Assembly (NCBI RefSeq): GCF_029855125.1
Contig: NZ_CP123229.1
Coordinates: 2,586,501 to 2,650,500, forward strand
Length of the DNA: 64,000 bases
DNA from: Methylocapsa sp. D3K7
GTDB lineage: Bacteria; Pseudomonadota; Alphaproteobacteria; Rhizobiales; Beijerinckiaceae
Direction of reading: 5' to 3'
Made by a program: the position numbers and the translations under genes. The notes under the pieces are model-generated. The model did not search any database. It was not told the origin of the DNA and saw nothing but the letters and a program-made list of their open reading frames with translations. Below, piece by piece: positions 9,188-18,501 of the stretch (positions are counted from its first letter, which is position 1; every line of letters begins with the position of its first letter).

Positions 9188-9801
9188 CAGAGCTTTGGTG
9201 CAGCGCTGCGCCGCTCGTTCTCGCATCGAAAAGTGCCACCCGGCAAAGACTTCTCGCGGCCGCCGGGATTCCTTTCGAGACGCGGCCAGCGGCCATTGAT
9301 GAGCGTGAACTCGAAGTCCCGCTGCTGGCGTCGGGTGCCGGGGCGGCCAAGGTCGCCCTGGAATTGTCGCGCGCCAAGGCGTTGCAGGTCAGCGCGGCTA
9401 TGCCGGACCGACTGGTGATCGGCGCTGACCAGACGCTGAGCTTCGAGGGCCGGGTTCTCGGGAAGCCGGCCAGTTTCGATGCGGCGGTGGAACAGCTCAA
9501 AGCCTTGTCCGGGCATACCCACGAACTTTGCTCCGGCTGTTGCGTGGCGCGGGAAAATGTCATTGTTTTTGAGACGGTTCGCGTGGCGCGGCTGAGTTGC
9601 CGGCGGTTCAGCGGCGATTTTATTGAAGCCTATGTCAGGCAAGCAGGGGAGGCGGTTTTGAGCAGCGCTGGTGCCTATCAGCTGGAGGGTCTCGGCATTC
9701 ATCTGTTCGAGGCGATCGAGGGCGATCATGCCACAATTCTCGGGTTGCCGCTGCTGCCGCTTCTCAAATTTCTGCGCGGCGAAGGAAGCCTTCTTTCGTG
9801 A
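9184..9801 (+). CDS. maf: Maf family nucleotide pyrophosphatase
   Basis: 205 residues. The N-terminal [18 protein letters not shown] fits the Maf signature, and [16 protein letters not shown] carries the conserved Asp/Gln of the active site. Maf proteins hydrolyse non-canonical or methylated nucleoside triphosphates to monophosphates and are linked to septum inhibition when overexpressed. Its start overlaps the ppsR stop (ATGA) and its stop overlaps the aroE start, so it belongs to a tightly coupled operon. Confidence 0.92.
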   Translation: MTELWCSAAPLVLASKSATRQRLLAAAGIPFETRPAAIDERELEVPLLASGAGAAKVALELSRAKALQVSAAMPDRLVIGADQTLSFEGRVLGKPASFDAAVEQLKALSGHTHELCSGCCVARENVIVFETVRVARLSCRRFSGDFIEAYVRQAGEAVLSSAGAYQLEGLGIHLFEAIEGDHATILGLPLLPLLKFLRGEGSLLS

Positions 9802-10646
9802 TGTCTTCAACCGGCAAAACACCAAAAGCCTGCGTCATCGGCTGGCCCGTCGCACATTCGCGTTCGCCCCTGATCCACCGCTTTTGGCTGGAGCGGCTCA
9901 GGATCGCCGGGACTTACGAATTGGCGGCGGTCACACCTGCTGATTTTCCGGACTTTGTCCGCGGTCTCGCGCAGCACGGCTTTGTCGGCGGGAATGTCAC
10001 CTTGCCGCACAAGCAGATGGCATTCGCATCTTGCGATGCTTTAACGGAGACAGCCGCGCGCCTGAAAGCTGTGAATACCCTGTGGATAGAAGCGGGAAAA
10101 CTCTGGGGCGACAACACCGACGCCGCCGGGTTTCTCGGCGCCTTGGATCAAGATGCACCAAAGTGGGACGCCGATCCCGGAACGGCGTTGGTCCTCGGCG
10201 CGGGAGGCGCCGCGCGGGCCATTGTTCACGCCCTCCAGCTTCGCAAGACGAAGCGTATTCTTCTCTCTAACCGCACACGGGCGCGGGCCATCGCGCTCGC
10301 CAGTGAGTTTGGCGTCGAGGTTGTGGATTTTGGGGATCTCCCAGGTGCGATGGAAGGCGCCGCGCTGCTCGTCAACACGACGTCGCTGGGCATGCGTGGG
10401 CAGCCGCCGCTCACCATCGATATCACTCCGCTCCCGGCCAGTGCGGTGGTCAGCGACATTGTCTATGTTCCGCTGGAAACACCGCTCCTCGAAGCCGCAA
10501 GAGCGCGAGGTCTTCGGACTGTTTCCGGCATCGGCATGCTTTTGCATCAGGCTGTGCCAGGGTTCACGCGCTGGTTCGGCGCGACTCCGTCTGTAACAGC
10601 GGAACTGCGTGGCTTGGCCGAGGCCGATATCCGGGCGGCGGCCTGA
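9801..10646 (+). CDS. aroE: Shikimate dehydrogenase
   Basis: 281 residues. The substrate-binding motifs CVIGWPVAHSRSPLIHRFWL and GGNVTLPHKQM are present (the Lys is the catalytic residue), followed by the NADP-binding LGAGGAARAI. It reduces 3-dehydroshikimate to shikimate in aromatic amino acid synthesis. ATG at 9801 overlaps the maf TGA; a GTG one codon earlier is possible. It lies in the ppsR-maf-aroE-coaE-dnaQ series. Confidence 0.95.
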   Translation: MSSTGKTPKACVIGWPVAHSRSPLIHRFWLERLRIAGTYELAAVTPADFPDFVRGLAQHGFVGGNVTLPHKQMAFASCDALTETAARLKAVNTLWIEAGKLWGDNTDAAGFLGALDQDAPKWDADPGTALVLGAGGAARAIVHALQLRKTKRILLSNRTRARAIALASEFGVEVVDFGDLPGAMEGAALLVNTTSLGMRGQPPLTIDITPLPASAVVSDIVYVPLETPLLEAARARGLRTVSGIGMLLHQAVPGFTRWFGATPSVTAELRGLAEADIRAAA

Positions 10647-11242
10647 TGTTCGTTCTTGGCCTTACGGGCTCGATCGGCATGGGCAAATCTTCGACCGCCG
10701 CGATGTTCCGGGAGGAGGGAATTCCGGTCCATGACTCGGATGCTGTCGTCCATGCTCTCTACAAAGGTGGGGCAGCTCCCTTGATCGAGGCGGCGTTTCC
10801 AGGCACTGTGCGAGAGGGCGTTGTCGATCGCGGTCTGCTTGGCGCGCGGGTCCTCGACGATCCGGCGGCGCTCGCGCGGCTCGAAGCCATTGTGCATCCG
10901 CTGGTTGCCGGAGCCCGCCATGATTTCCTGGCAGATGCGGCGCAAAAGGGTGCGCGGCTCGTTGTTCTTGATATCCCACTTCTGTTCGAGACGGGCCTTG
11001 ACCGCGAGGTCGATGCCGTGGTTCTCGTGAGCGCGCCGGAAACTGTGCAAAAGGAGCGCGTCGGGCAGCGTCCTGGCATGACGCCGGAGCGGCTTGCCGT
11101 CATATTGGGGCGGCAAATGCCAGACACGGAAAAACGCACGCGGGCGCATTTCATCATCGACACCGGCCGCGGATTTGACGCGGCGCGGCAGCAAGTGCGC
11201 GGAATTTTGCGGACGCTCGCGGGCGCGCCCGGCAGATACTGA
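10646..11242 (+). CDS. coaE: Dephospho-CoA kinase
   Basis: 198 residues with a P-loop GLTGSIGMGKS at the N-terminus and the conserved HDSDAVVH and RLEAIVHPLV motifs of CoaE. It phosphorylates dephospho-CoA in the last step of coenzyme A synthesis. Its start overlaps the aroE stop by one base (TGATG). A pantothenate kinase gene (coaA), the first CoA step, is 6 kb away in the same window. Confidence 0.95.
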   Translation: MFVLGLTGSIGMGKSSTAAMFREEGIPVHDSDAVVHALYKGGAAPLIEAAFPGTVREGVVDRGLLGARVLDDPAALARLEAIVHPLVAGARHDFLADAAQKGARLVVLDIPLLFETGLDREVDAVVLVSAPETVQKERVGQRPGMTPERLAVILGRQMPDTEKRTRAHFIIDTGRGFDAARQQVRGILRTLAGAPGRY

Positions 11243-11251
11243 GAAGGCGAG

Positions 11252-11971
11252 ATGCGGGAAATCATCCTGGACACGGAAACCACCGGTCTCGATCCGGCCC
11301 AAGGGCACCGGGTCATCGAGATCGGCTGCGTCGAGCTTTTGAATGCGATTCCGACCGGCGAGACCTTTCACGTCTATATCGATCCCGAGCGCGACATTCC
11401 CGAGGAAGCCTTTCGGGTGCACGGACTTTCCGCCGAGTTTCTCGCGGGCAAGCCGGTCTTCGCCAAGATCGCGGACGACTTTCTAAAATTCGCCGCGGAC
11501 GCCAAAATCATCGCTCATAATGCCGAATTCGACATGCGATTCCTCAATGCGGAACTGGCGACCTTGGGACTCGAGCCGATCGCCCAAGAGCGCGTGCTCG
11601 ACACGTTGAGCCTGGCGCGCCGCAAATTTCCGGGCGCGGCAAACAGTCTTGACGCGCTGTGCGTCCGCTATGGCATCGATACTTCGCGGCGGACCAAACA
11701 TGGCGCCTTGCTCGACGCCGAAATTCTTGCGGAGGTCTATGCCGAACTGACCGGCGGCCGGCAGGCGCTTCTTGTGTTTGGCGAGGGCGCTGGCTCGACG
11801 GGGTTGGGCGGTGCCAATCTTCTCACGCAAAGGCCGCAACTGCTGCTCCCCCGGCTTACTGGTGAAGAACTTTCGCATCATCGCCTCTTCATTGCCACAC
11901 TCGGCGAGGCGGCGCTGTGGAACGCCTATTTTGCCGATGAAGCTCCCGCCTCAAATGTCAAACAGGCATGA
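11252..11971 (+). CDS. dnaQ: DNA polymerase III epsilon subunit (3'-5' exonuclease)
   Basis: 239 residues. The Exo I motif ILDTETTGLDP, the Exo II region IIAHNAEFDMRFLN and the Exo III HGALLDAEILAEVY are all visible, giving a complete DEDDh proofreading exonuclease, with the usual alphaproteobacterial C-terminal tail that contacts the alpha subunit. It starts 10 bp after coaE and closes the rightward origin-side operon, converging on glcF. Confidence 0.94.
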   Translation: MREIILDTETTGLDPAQGHRVIEIGCVELLNAIPTGETFHVYIDPERDIPEEAFRVHGLSAEFLAGKPVFAKIADDFLKFAADAKIIAHNAEFDMRFLNAELATLGLEPIAQERVLDTLSLARRKFPGAANSLDALCVRYGIDTSRRTKHGALLDAEILAEVYAELTGGRQALLVFGEGAGSTGLGGANLLTQRPQLLLPRLTGEELSHHRLFIATLGEAALWNAYFADEAPASNVKQA

Positions 11972-11986
11972 AGGCTGGTAGGCGTT

Positions 11987-13282
11987 TTAGAGAAGTCCGT
12001 GAGGCTTCGGCCCGCCATAAACGAAGTCGAGCAATTCGATTGTGTGAAGCACTGGAATCGTGGTGCCGCTTGCGAGTTGAGTGATGCAGCCGATATTCCC
12101 GGTGGCGATCAGATCGGGTGCAGTTCGCGCGATGTTGGCGAGCTTGCGCTCGCGGAGCTGCGTCGCAATCTCGGGTTCCAAAATATTGTAAGTGCCGGCC
12201 GATCCGCAGCACAGATGGCCCTCCGGAACATCACGGACTTTGAAACCTGCCTGCGTGAGAAGCTGCTTTGGCACGGCGTCGATTTTCTGCCCATGCTGCA
12301 TCGAACAGGCGGAATGATAGGCGACGATGGAGCCCTGCGGATTGGCAGGCTCCGGCAAATCGATGTCAGCCAGGAATTCCGTGACATCCTTGGCGAGCCT
12401 TGAGATCCGCGACGCCTTTGCCGCATAGGCGGGATCGTTTCGCAGTAAGAATCCATAGTCCTTGATCATGGTGCCGCAGCCGGAGGCGGTGATCAGAATG
12501 GCCTCGAGCCCGTGCCGTTCGATCTCATCAGTCCAGGCATCGATGTTGGCTCGCGCCTGGGCAAGAGCATCTGCGTCTCTGCCCAAATGATGCAGGAGGG
12601 CGCCGCAACAACCCTCGCCTGCGACATGCAGGGTCTCAATGCCTAGTCTCGCCAAAAGACGCGTCGCGGCAGCGTTGATCTCCGGCCCGATGACTTGCTG
12701 CACGCAGCCGCTCAAAAGCGCCACTCGCCCACGTAATTCGCCCGCGTAAACGGATTCGCGCGGCGGCACGGAAGGGGCAATCCTCTTCGGTGCGAGGCGC
12801 AGCATGGCGGCAAGCCGCTGCCCGGTGCGGCCAAAGCGTGGAAAAAGAGCTGCGAAAGGCAGAGCGAAGCGGGACGCGGCCAGCGCAATGCGGAAGCGGT
12901 TCGGGTAGGGCAGAACAAAGCCAAGCAGCGCGCGCAGCAGCTTGTCCGCGAGCGGCCGCCGAAACGTCTTCTCGATATGGCTTCGCGCACCATCGACAAG
13001 ATGCATGTAATTCACCCCCGACGGGCAAGCCGTCATGCAGGAGAGGCAAGACAGGCAGCGATCGATATGCTTCACAGTCAGCGCATCGGCGGGACGGTCT
13101 TTTTCGAGCATGTCCTTGATGAGATAGATGCGCCCGCGCGGACTATCGAGTTCATCGCCAAGCAAAACGAAGGTCGGGCAGGTGGCGGTGCAAAAGCCGC
13201 AATGGACGCAAGCGCGAAGTATTTTCTCCGCCTCCGCCGTCGCGGGATCGGCCAGCTGGGCGAGGGAAAAATGCGTCTGCAT
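11987..13282 (-). CDS. glcF: Glycolate oxidase iron-sulfur subunit
   Basis: 431 residues. Two 4Fe-4S motifs lie near the N-terminus (CVHCGFCTATCP and CLSCLSCMTACP), followed by two cysteine-rich CCG-type domains (GEGCCGALLHH and HLCCGSAGTY). This is GlcF, which carries electrons from the FAD subunits GlcD/GlcE to the quinone pool when glycolate is oxidised to glyoxylate. It directly follows glcE with no gap. The catalytic subunit gene glcD is not in the window. Confidence 0.92.
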   Translation of the reverse strand: MQTHFSLAQLADPATAEAEKILRACVHCGFCTATCPTFVLLGDELDSPRGRIYLIKDMLEKDRPADALTVKHIDRCLSCLSCMTACPSGVNYMHLVDGARSHIEKTFRRPLADKLLRALLGFVLPYPNRFRIALAASRFALPFAALFPRFGRTGQRLAAMLRLAPKRIAPSVPPRESVYAGELRGRVALLSGCVQQVIGPEINAAATRLLARLGIETLHVAGEGCCGALLHHLGRDADALAQARANIDAWTDEIERHGLEAILITASGCGTMIKDYGFLLRNDPAYAAKASRISRLAKDVTEFLADIDLPEPANPQGSIVAYHSACSMQHGQKIDAVPKQLLTQAGFKVRDVPEGHLCCGSAGTYNILEPEIATQLRERKLANIARTAPDLIATGNIGCITQLASGTTIPVLHTIELLDFVYGGPKPHGLL

Positions 13283-14491
13283 CTAAAATTCTGCCCACAT
13301 GCGGCGCGGCTCCAAAATCCCATGGGGATCGAACGCGTCTTTCAGCCGCCGCGACAATCCCGCCAGCGCTGGCGGCTGCGGCTCGAAGATGGGCACGGCC
13401 GCGCGAGTTTCAACCGGCGCGTGAATCAGGGTGGCATGGCCGCCACCATATTGCGCGACCGCTTGCCGGATGAGACTTGCGGCCGCGTCCGGGCAAGGAT
13501 CGAGCGCCAGCCAAACGAGGCCGCCCGACCAATCGAACAAGGCTTCGGTGCTATGAACATGCGCGACGGCCTCGGCAATCTTGGGGCCGCTGGTGGGGGC
13601 CACCGAAATCTTCCAGATGATTTTCTCAGCTTGGCGCGCAAGCGGCGTCACATCGCGGATCGCGCGCCAGAGCGTTTGGGAGGAGTCTTCAGAGAGCCGC
13701 TCCGCCGCTCCGAAGGGTTTGAGCTGGGTCGCGAGGCGGTCGAGACGCTCGGCAACCGAGGGCGCGAAACCCTCCAGCCGCAAGGCGGTGATCGGGGTTG
13801 CGAACCCCTGCGCCGTCGCGGCGGCCAGCGGCAGATGCGCGGCGCCCGAGACATCAACCGGCGCCCCCATCGCGGCACAGAGGGCTTCGACGGCACGGCC
13901 CGGATCGAGATTTTCGAGAATGAGTGTCGCCGACGTTTCCGCGCGCGGCAGAACTTTGAGAGTGATTTCGGTCGCAACGGCTAGGGTTCCAAACGATCCG
14001 GCGAGACCGCGCGGGAGATCATATCCCGTGACATTCTTGACGACGCGTCCACCGGCCTTGAAAACTTCGCCGCGGCCGGAGACCGCCTTGATGCCCAAAA
14101 CAAAATCCCGAACCGCACCGGCCTTGATCCGGCGCGGGCCGGAACAATTGGTCATGAGACAGCCGCCCAGCGTGCCGGACCCGGTGCCATAGAGATCGGC
14201 AAAGGATGGCGGTTCAAACGGGAGCTCTTGCGCGTTTTCGGCGAGCAGTGCTGTGATGTCCTCGATGGGCGTTCCGGCCAGCGCCGAGATCACGAGTTCA
14301 TCCGGCTCGTAAAACAGCACCCCGGAAAGCCGCGAAAGGTCGAGGTGGCGCTCTGTCTTCACCGGCCTGCCGAGGGCGGCTTTGGAGGCAAGCCCCGTGA
14401 TCGACAAGGAGGAATGTGCCGCCGCCGCATCAGCGATGAAGGCTGCTACCTCAACGGGATCGGCGGGATGAAAAGCGGACATTGTGCTCAT
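13283..14491 (-). CDS. glcE: Glycolate oxidase FAD-binding subunit
   Basis: About 402 residues from ATG at 14491 (MSTMSAFHP); a start at 14482 is equally possible, and a longer reading to 14590 adds a tail not expected in the family. An FAD_binding_4 fold is visible (SITGLASKAALGRP, then the LYGTGSGTLGGCLMTNCSG loop and GGRVVKNVTGYDLPR). GlcE is the non-catalytic FAD partner in the GlcDEF complex, allowing growth on glycolate or disposal of 2-phosphoglycolate-derived glycolate. It is stop-to-start adjacent to glcF. Upstream is a divergent small membrane protein gene instead of glcD. Confidence 0.9.
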   Translation of the reverse strand: MSTMSAFHPADPVEVAAFIADAAAAHSSLSITGLASKAALGRPVKTERHLDLSRLSGVLFYEPDELVISALAGTPIEDITALLAENAQELPFEPPSFADLYGTGSGTLGGCLMTNCSGPRRIKAGAVRDFVLGIKAVSGRGEVFKAGGRVVKNVTGYDLPRGLAGSFGTLAVATEITLKVLPRAETSATLILENLDPGRAVEALCAAMGAPVDVSGAAHLPLAAATAQGFATPITALRLEGFAPSVAERLDRLATQLKPFGAAERLSEDSSQTLWRAIRDVTPLARQAEKIIWKISVAPTSGPKIAEAVAHVHSTEALFDWSGGLVWLALDPCPDAAASLIRQAVAQYGGGHATLIHAPVETRAAVPIFEPQPPALAGLSRRLKDAFDPHGILEPRRMWAEF

Positions 14492-14608
14492 ACGGCTTAA
14501 CCGGAGCGAAGGATGGAGTGGATTGTACGCTGCCGGTTTGACAAGAGTAGGCGTGGCGGGGCTTTCTGTCACGGCTTGCATAAATTCCAAGACTCAAAGG
14601 GAGCGGAC

Positions 14609-14788
14609 ATGAGCAACCACAAACACCCCCGTCATCAGGGCGGCGCCGGGGGACAGACGGGCCGCCCGGACTGGCGGCGGTTGCATCATTCGCGGCTGTT
14701 TTGGGTTGGTCTTGCCATGATGCTGCTGGCGATCACGATCTATGTGCTGTCCGACGATTTGGCCTGGCGGCCCCGGCTCAAGGGGTGA
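14609..14788 (+). CDS. Small single-pass membrane protein, unknown function
   Basis: 59 residues starting MSNHKHPRHQGG, with a His/Gly-rich hydrophilic N-terminus, a basic segment (RPDWRRLHHS) and one hydrophobic helix near residues 29-47 (LFWVGLAMMLLAITIYVL), then a short polar tail. AAAGGGAG is seven to ten bases before the ATG. It is divergent from glcE and converges with the acyltransferase. No known domain was recognised; the strong ribosome binding site and single clean helix suggest a real gene. Confidence 0.65.
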   Translation: MSNHKHPRHQGGAGGQTGRPDWRRLHHSRLFWVGLAMMLLAITIYVLSDDLAWRPRLKG

Positions 14789-14795
14789 CGCAGCG

Positions 14796-15917
14796 CTACG
14801 CCGCCTTCTTCAGTTCGTCCAGCTGCCCGGCATCCGCTCGTTGTTTTGCACTGTCTCTGACCGCTTTTCTCAGCCGGTCCACGGGCGCGGCGACATAAGC
14901 GTTGAGACCCACGGAGAAAATCAGCGACATGGCGATGACGCTCAATGACGAAAACGGTGCCACCGGCAACTCCAGATGGACCGTTTTCAGCCCATATTTG
15001 AGAATGAGAATCATGAACCAGTGGCAGATATAAACCGGATAGCTCAACTCGCCGATCGTCCGGTCCCAGGAATAGCGCTTCTGGAACAGGAACAGGAAAG
15101 GAAGCGCGAGAGCGAACGCCAGCAGAAGAAAGCATTTCTTCAAGAGGTAGCCGTCGCCGGCGGCCATCGGAAGCGCCACGATCATCACCAGGAGCGCCAC
15201 GACCGCGATGGTTTCCAGACGCGGCACGGCGTCACAGAGCCGTTCAACCCGTGGCAGTAGAATTTGATGGGCAAGCGCGCCAAACAGAAAAAGCGACAAT
15301 TCAAAAGGGAAAAACCTGTAGGACCACGGGTCGGCCAAACCGAACCCTGACACCATCGCGGCCCCTCGCGCGATCAGCGACAGCGCGAGGCACGAATAGA
15401 GAAGGCTGCGGTTTTTGAGAATGAACGGTGCACATAGGTAGAAAGTCAGCTCGACGCTCAGCGACCAAGCCTGCGGCACCAAAAGGAATGTCCAAAGTTG
15501 CGGCGAGGATGCGTGATAGTCCAGAAAAAATGCCAGCCCGTTCTCTCTCAGTCCCAGGAACATAATGACATCCTGGCCGAACAATACAATGTTCGTCGTC
15601 ATCAACGTTACTTGCGCGGACAGGGGAAGCGAGAGAAGCGTTTGCAGTTTGTGGTCAATACCAAGGGCAAAGGCCAAGAGATAGAACATCACCGTCAGCA
15701 GCGCGACGGCCCAATACATGGGATAAATGCGCAAAAAACGATTGATATAAAAATTGCGAAGGTTGCCGTAGGCAGCCGTATTTTGCAAAATGTAGGAAAT
15801 CAAAAAACCCGAGATCAGGTAAAAGCACTGCAAGGCGGCTTCGCCCCCGACAAGCACATGGCTGCCGGTGTGCGAGAATATGACGGCGAACGCGAGTAAG
15901 ACGCGGATCGTACCCAT
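14796..15917 (-). CDS. Acyltransferase 3 family membrane protein
   Basis: 373 residues with about ten hydrophobic segments. The N-terminus MGTIRVLLAFAVIFSHTGSH and LISGFLISYIL match the OafA/YrhL acyltransferase-3 family, in which an early His is catalytic. Such proteins O-acetylate or O-acylate polysaccharides, lipid A or other surface glycans at the inner membrane. It is a single gene with no polysaccharide locus beside it, so the substrate cannot be inferred. Confidence 0.85.
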   Translation of the reverse strand: MGTIRVLLAFAVIFSHTGSHVLVGGEAALQCFYLISGFLISYILQNTAAYGNLRNFYINRFLRIYPMYWAVALLTVMFYLLAFALGIDHKLQTLLSLPLSAQVTLMTTNIVLFGQDVIMFLGLRENGLAFFLDYHASSPQLWTFLLVPQAWSLSVELTFYLCAPFILKNRSLLYSCLALSLIARGAAMVSGFGLADPWSYRFFPFELSLFLFGALAHQILLPRVERLCDAVPRLETIAVVALLVMIVALPMAAGDGYLLKKCFLLLAFALALPFLFLFQKRYSWDRTIGELSYPVYICHWFMILILKYGLKTVHLELPVAPFSSLSVIAMSLIFSVGLNAYVAAPVDRLRKAVRDSAKQRADAGQLDELKKAA

Positions 15918-16342
15918 GAATGGTCAGCCTTGAAAGATTCGAAAACGTCCTATGGCTTTGCTGTTTTGTCGCATGATGAAACACCGCGCGGCCATTGAGT
16001 CCGGCGCGGACCCCGTTCGATCATGCCCTAACGGAAAGCGTATCCCCGATTTGGTTTCGCTTCGCGGGCGCGTTTTGCTTGAGAAGTACGGCCTTCGCGA
16101 CAACCTACTGGGGTAGGTGCGAGTTAAGGAGAATGAGTGACCAATCGGGCGAAACTGAGGATAAAATTCATCAGAATTAAAGTCACGATTTTCACGATTA
16201 TGCATAGTCCGGCAACATATTGATGAAGGAATTGCCGTTAGCTTGTTATTCGTCACGCCATTTGCTGGGAACAAACGACGTTCCATGTTTCGTTAGCAAG
16301 CCATATGCCAGTTAAGCCCGATCGCTGGGGCCGCCCCGGCCT
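15918..16342. other. Intergenic stretch, no gene recognised
   Basis: About 425 bp. A ribosome-binding-site-like TTAAGGAG precedes an ATG at 16134 but the reading frame is only 15 codons. Reading frames on the minus strand are low-complexity and not gene-like. The stretch around 16150-16260 is AT-rich and could hold the promoter for the leftward acyltransferase gene. Confidence 0.3.
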
Positions 16343-17302
16343 TTAGAGCTTTCTCAGCTCAACTTCTTCGATGATATGGTTTGGCCCTTTGGTCAGGATG
16401 AGGCTGGCGCGGGGCATTGTCGGAAAAACATTTTCGCGCAGATTGCGTAGATTGATTTTTGTCCAAATATCCCTTGCGGTAGCCACTGCTTGAGCGTCGT
16501 CAAGGTCTGCATATTTCCTGAAATAGGACGAGGGATCGCGGAAGGCGGTGTCGCGCAACCGCATGAAGCGCTGAATGAACCATCGTTCGAGATCGGCTTC
16601 GGCGGCGTGCAAATAGACCGTGAAGTCAAAAAAATCGGAAACGAAGGCGATCGCCCGGCCGTCTTTGGTGCCGCGATTGACCGACAGCACGTTGAGCCCT
16701 TCCAGGATGAGGATATCTGGCCGGTCGATCACGATGCTTTCGCCCGGAACGATATCGTAAGTTACGTGAGAATAGACTGGCGCTCGCACATGACGCTCGC
16801 CCGCCTTCACATCCGACACAAAGGACAAAAGCTTGACACCGTCGTAGCTTTCCGGGAACCCCTTTTTCTCGAGCAGGCCCTCGCTTTGCAAGACGGCGTT
16901 TGGATAAAGAAACCCATCGGTTGTGACGAGTTCGACTTTCGGCGTATTCGGCCAGCGCGACAGAAGCGCCTGCATGACGCGCGACAGGGTGGATTTGCCG
17001 GCCGCGACCGAACCGCCGACGCCGATGATATAGGGCACCTTGCCACCCTCATCGCCAAGGAAACGCTGGGTCGCTTTATAGAGGCCCTGCGTCGCCGCGA
17101 CATATAAGGCGAGCAGGCGCGACAGCGGCAGATAGATCGCAACGACCTCCTCGAGCGAAATCGGATCGTTGAGCGAGCGCAGCCGCGTCAAATCCTCCAT
17201 CGAAAGAGTCAGCGGCGTGTCGGCGCGCAAGGCAGCCCATTCGCTTCTTGTGAAGCGATGGTAGGGTGAGAGTACTGCTGCCGGGTCTAAGCGTTCGTCC
17301 AT
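16343..17302 (-). CDS. coaA: Type I pantothenate kinase
   Basis: 319 residues. The P-loop [14 protein letters not shown] lies near residue 100, followed by [11 protein letters not shown] and FPESYD, all characteristic of prokaryotic CoaA. It phosphorylates pantothenate, the first and usually feedback-regulated step of coenzyme A synthesis. Its ATG directly abuts the hisE stop (TAAATG), so it is the distal gene of the histidine operon, an arrangement known in many Rhizobiales. Confidence 0.96.
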   Translation of the reverse strand: MDERLDPAAVLSPYHRFTRSEWAALRADTPLTLSMEDLTRLRSLNDPISLEEVVAIYLPLSRLLALYVAATQGLYKATQRFLGDEGGKVPYIIGVGGSVAAGKSTLSRVMQALLSRWPNTPKVELVTTDGFLYPNAVLQSEGLLEKKGFPESYDGVKLLSFVSDVKAGERHVRAPVYSHVTYDIVPGESIVIDRPDILILEGLNVLSVNRGTKDGRAIAFVSDFFDFTVYLHAAEADLERWFIQRFMRLRDTAFRDPSSYFRKYADLDDAQAVATARDIWTKINLRNLRENVFPTMPRASLILTKGPNHIIEEVELRKL

Positions 17303-17644
17303 TTAGTCCTCGGCCGGTGCGGGATCTGCCTGACGTGCGGCTTTTTCCGCGTGCCCGGAGCGGCCGGTGCGGTGTTCGAGCTCGGCGCAGACATCGGCGA
17401 GTGAGATGCCCCGTTGATGCAAAACGACGAGCAAATGATACAGCAGATCCGCGCTTTCGCGGGTTAAGGCCTCGGCGTCGCCTTGCACCGCCGCAATGAC
17501 GGTTTCGACCGCCTCCTCGCCGAGCTTTTTGGCGGCACGGGCCGGACCTCCGTCAAGAAGCGATTTTGTGTAAGACGCCGTCGCGCTCGCATTGGCTCGC
17601 GCGGCGATGATCGCGGCAAGATCCTCAAGGGTAAAGCTGGTCAT
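17303..17644 (-). CDS. hisE: Phosphoribosyl-ATP pyrophosphatase
   Basis: 113 residues starting [13 protein letters not shown], with the MazG-like pyrophosphatase motif [14 protein letters not shown] and [13 protein letters not shown]. It hydrolyses phosphoribosyl-ATP in step two of histidine synthesis. ATG at 17644 overlaps the hisF stop by 4 bp; a longer reading frame adds a tail derived from hisF sequence and is rejected. The C-terminus has an Ala/Lys-rich extension. Confidence 0.94.
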   Translation of the reverse strand: MTSFTLEDLAAIIAARANASATASYTKSLLDGGPARAAKKLGEEAVETVIAAVQGDAEALTRESADLLYHLLVVLHQRGISLADVCAELEHRTGRSGHAEKAARQADPAPAED

Positions 17645-18471
17645 GACACGCGTCCCAAACTGGCCGTCGCGCGATCCGCTATCGGCTCCATGCCCCGCGC
17701 GCACGGGCTTGCGTCACGGCGTATTGGCAAGCCGGCGCGCGCCATATGCTCCTTGGCCTCGGCGATGGTGAATTCACCGAAGTGAAAAATCGAGGCGGCG
17801 AGCACCGCGCTCGCGCCGCCATCGCGAATGCCTTCGACGAGATGATCGAGCGTGCCGACGCCGCCCGAAGCAATAACCGGGACGCAGACCGCGCGGGTGA
17901 CGGCGCGGGTGAGCTCCAGATCGAAACCGCTTTTGGTGCCGTCGCGATCCATCGAGGTCAAAAGGATTTCACCGGCGCCGAGCGCCACCACTTCTTGCGC
18001 ATAGGCGAGTGCGTCGAGGCCGGTTGGCTTGCGTCCGCCATGCGTGAAAATTTCCCATTTCCCCGCAGCCGTTTGCTTGGCGTCGATCGCCACCACGATA
18101 CATTGGCTGCCGAATTTCTGCGCAGCATCGCGGACGATGTCGCGCTTGGCGACGGCGGCGGTCATGATCGAGACTTTGTCGGCACCGGCAAGCAACAGCA
18201 TTCTGATGTCGTCGAGCGTACGGACGCCGCCGCCGACGGTCAGCGGCATGAAGCAGGCTTCCGCCGTGCGCTGGACAACGTCGAGGATGATGGCACGGTC
18301 CTCGTGGCTCGCCGTAATATCGAGAAAACACAGCTCATCGGCTCCTGCAAGATCATAGGCGATCGCGCTTTCGACCGGATCGCCGGCATCGCGCAGGTCG
18401 ACGAAATGCACGCCCTTGACGACACGCCCGTCCTTAACGTCGAGACAAGGAATGACGCGGCACTTAAGCAT
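17641..18471 (-). CDS. hisF: Imidazole glycerol phosphate synthase cyclase subunit
   Basis: 276 residues of the (beta/alpha)8 barrel family: [17 protein letters not shown] carries the catalytic first Asp, and [15 protein letters not shown] the second. With HisH it forms imidazole glycerol phosphate and AICAR from PRFAR and ammonia. The protein runs about 20 residues past the usual C-terminus ([13 protein letters not shown]...), an unremarkable tail overlapping the hisE start. It is 30 bp downstream of hisA. Confidence 0.96.
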   Translation of the reverse strand: MLKCRVIPCLDVKDGRVVKGVHFVDLRDAGDPVESAIAYDLAGADELCFLDITASHEDRAIILDVVQRTAEACFMPLTVGGGVRTLDDIRMLLLAGADKVSIMTAAVAKRDIVRDAAQKFGSQCIVVAIDAKQTAAGKWEIFTHGGRKPTGLDALAYAQEVVALGAGEILLTSMDRDGTKSGFDLELTRAVTRAVCVPVIASGGVGTLDHLVEGIRDGGASAVLAASIFHFGEFTIAEAKEHMARAGLPIRRDASPCARGMEPIADRATASLGRVS

Positions 18472-18501
18472 GGGAGCTTTTCCGGGCGGCGCAGGGTTTT
18501 C

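Noticed and set aside
15924..16286. 120-codon minus-strand frame upstream of the acyltransferase
   Set aside because: Low-complexity translation, no ribosome binding site, no family resemblance.
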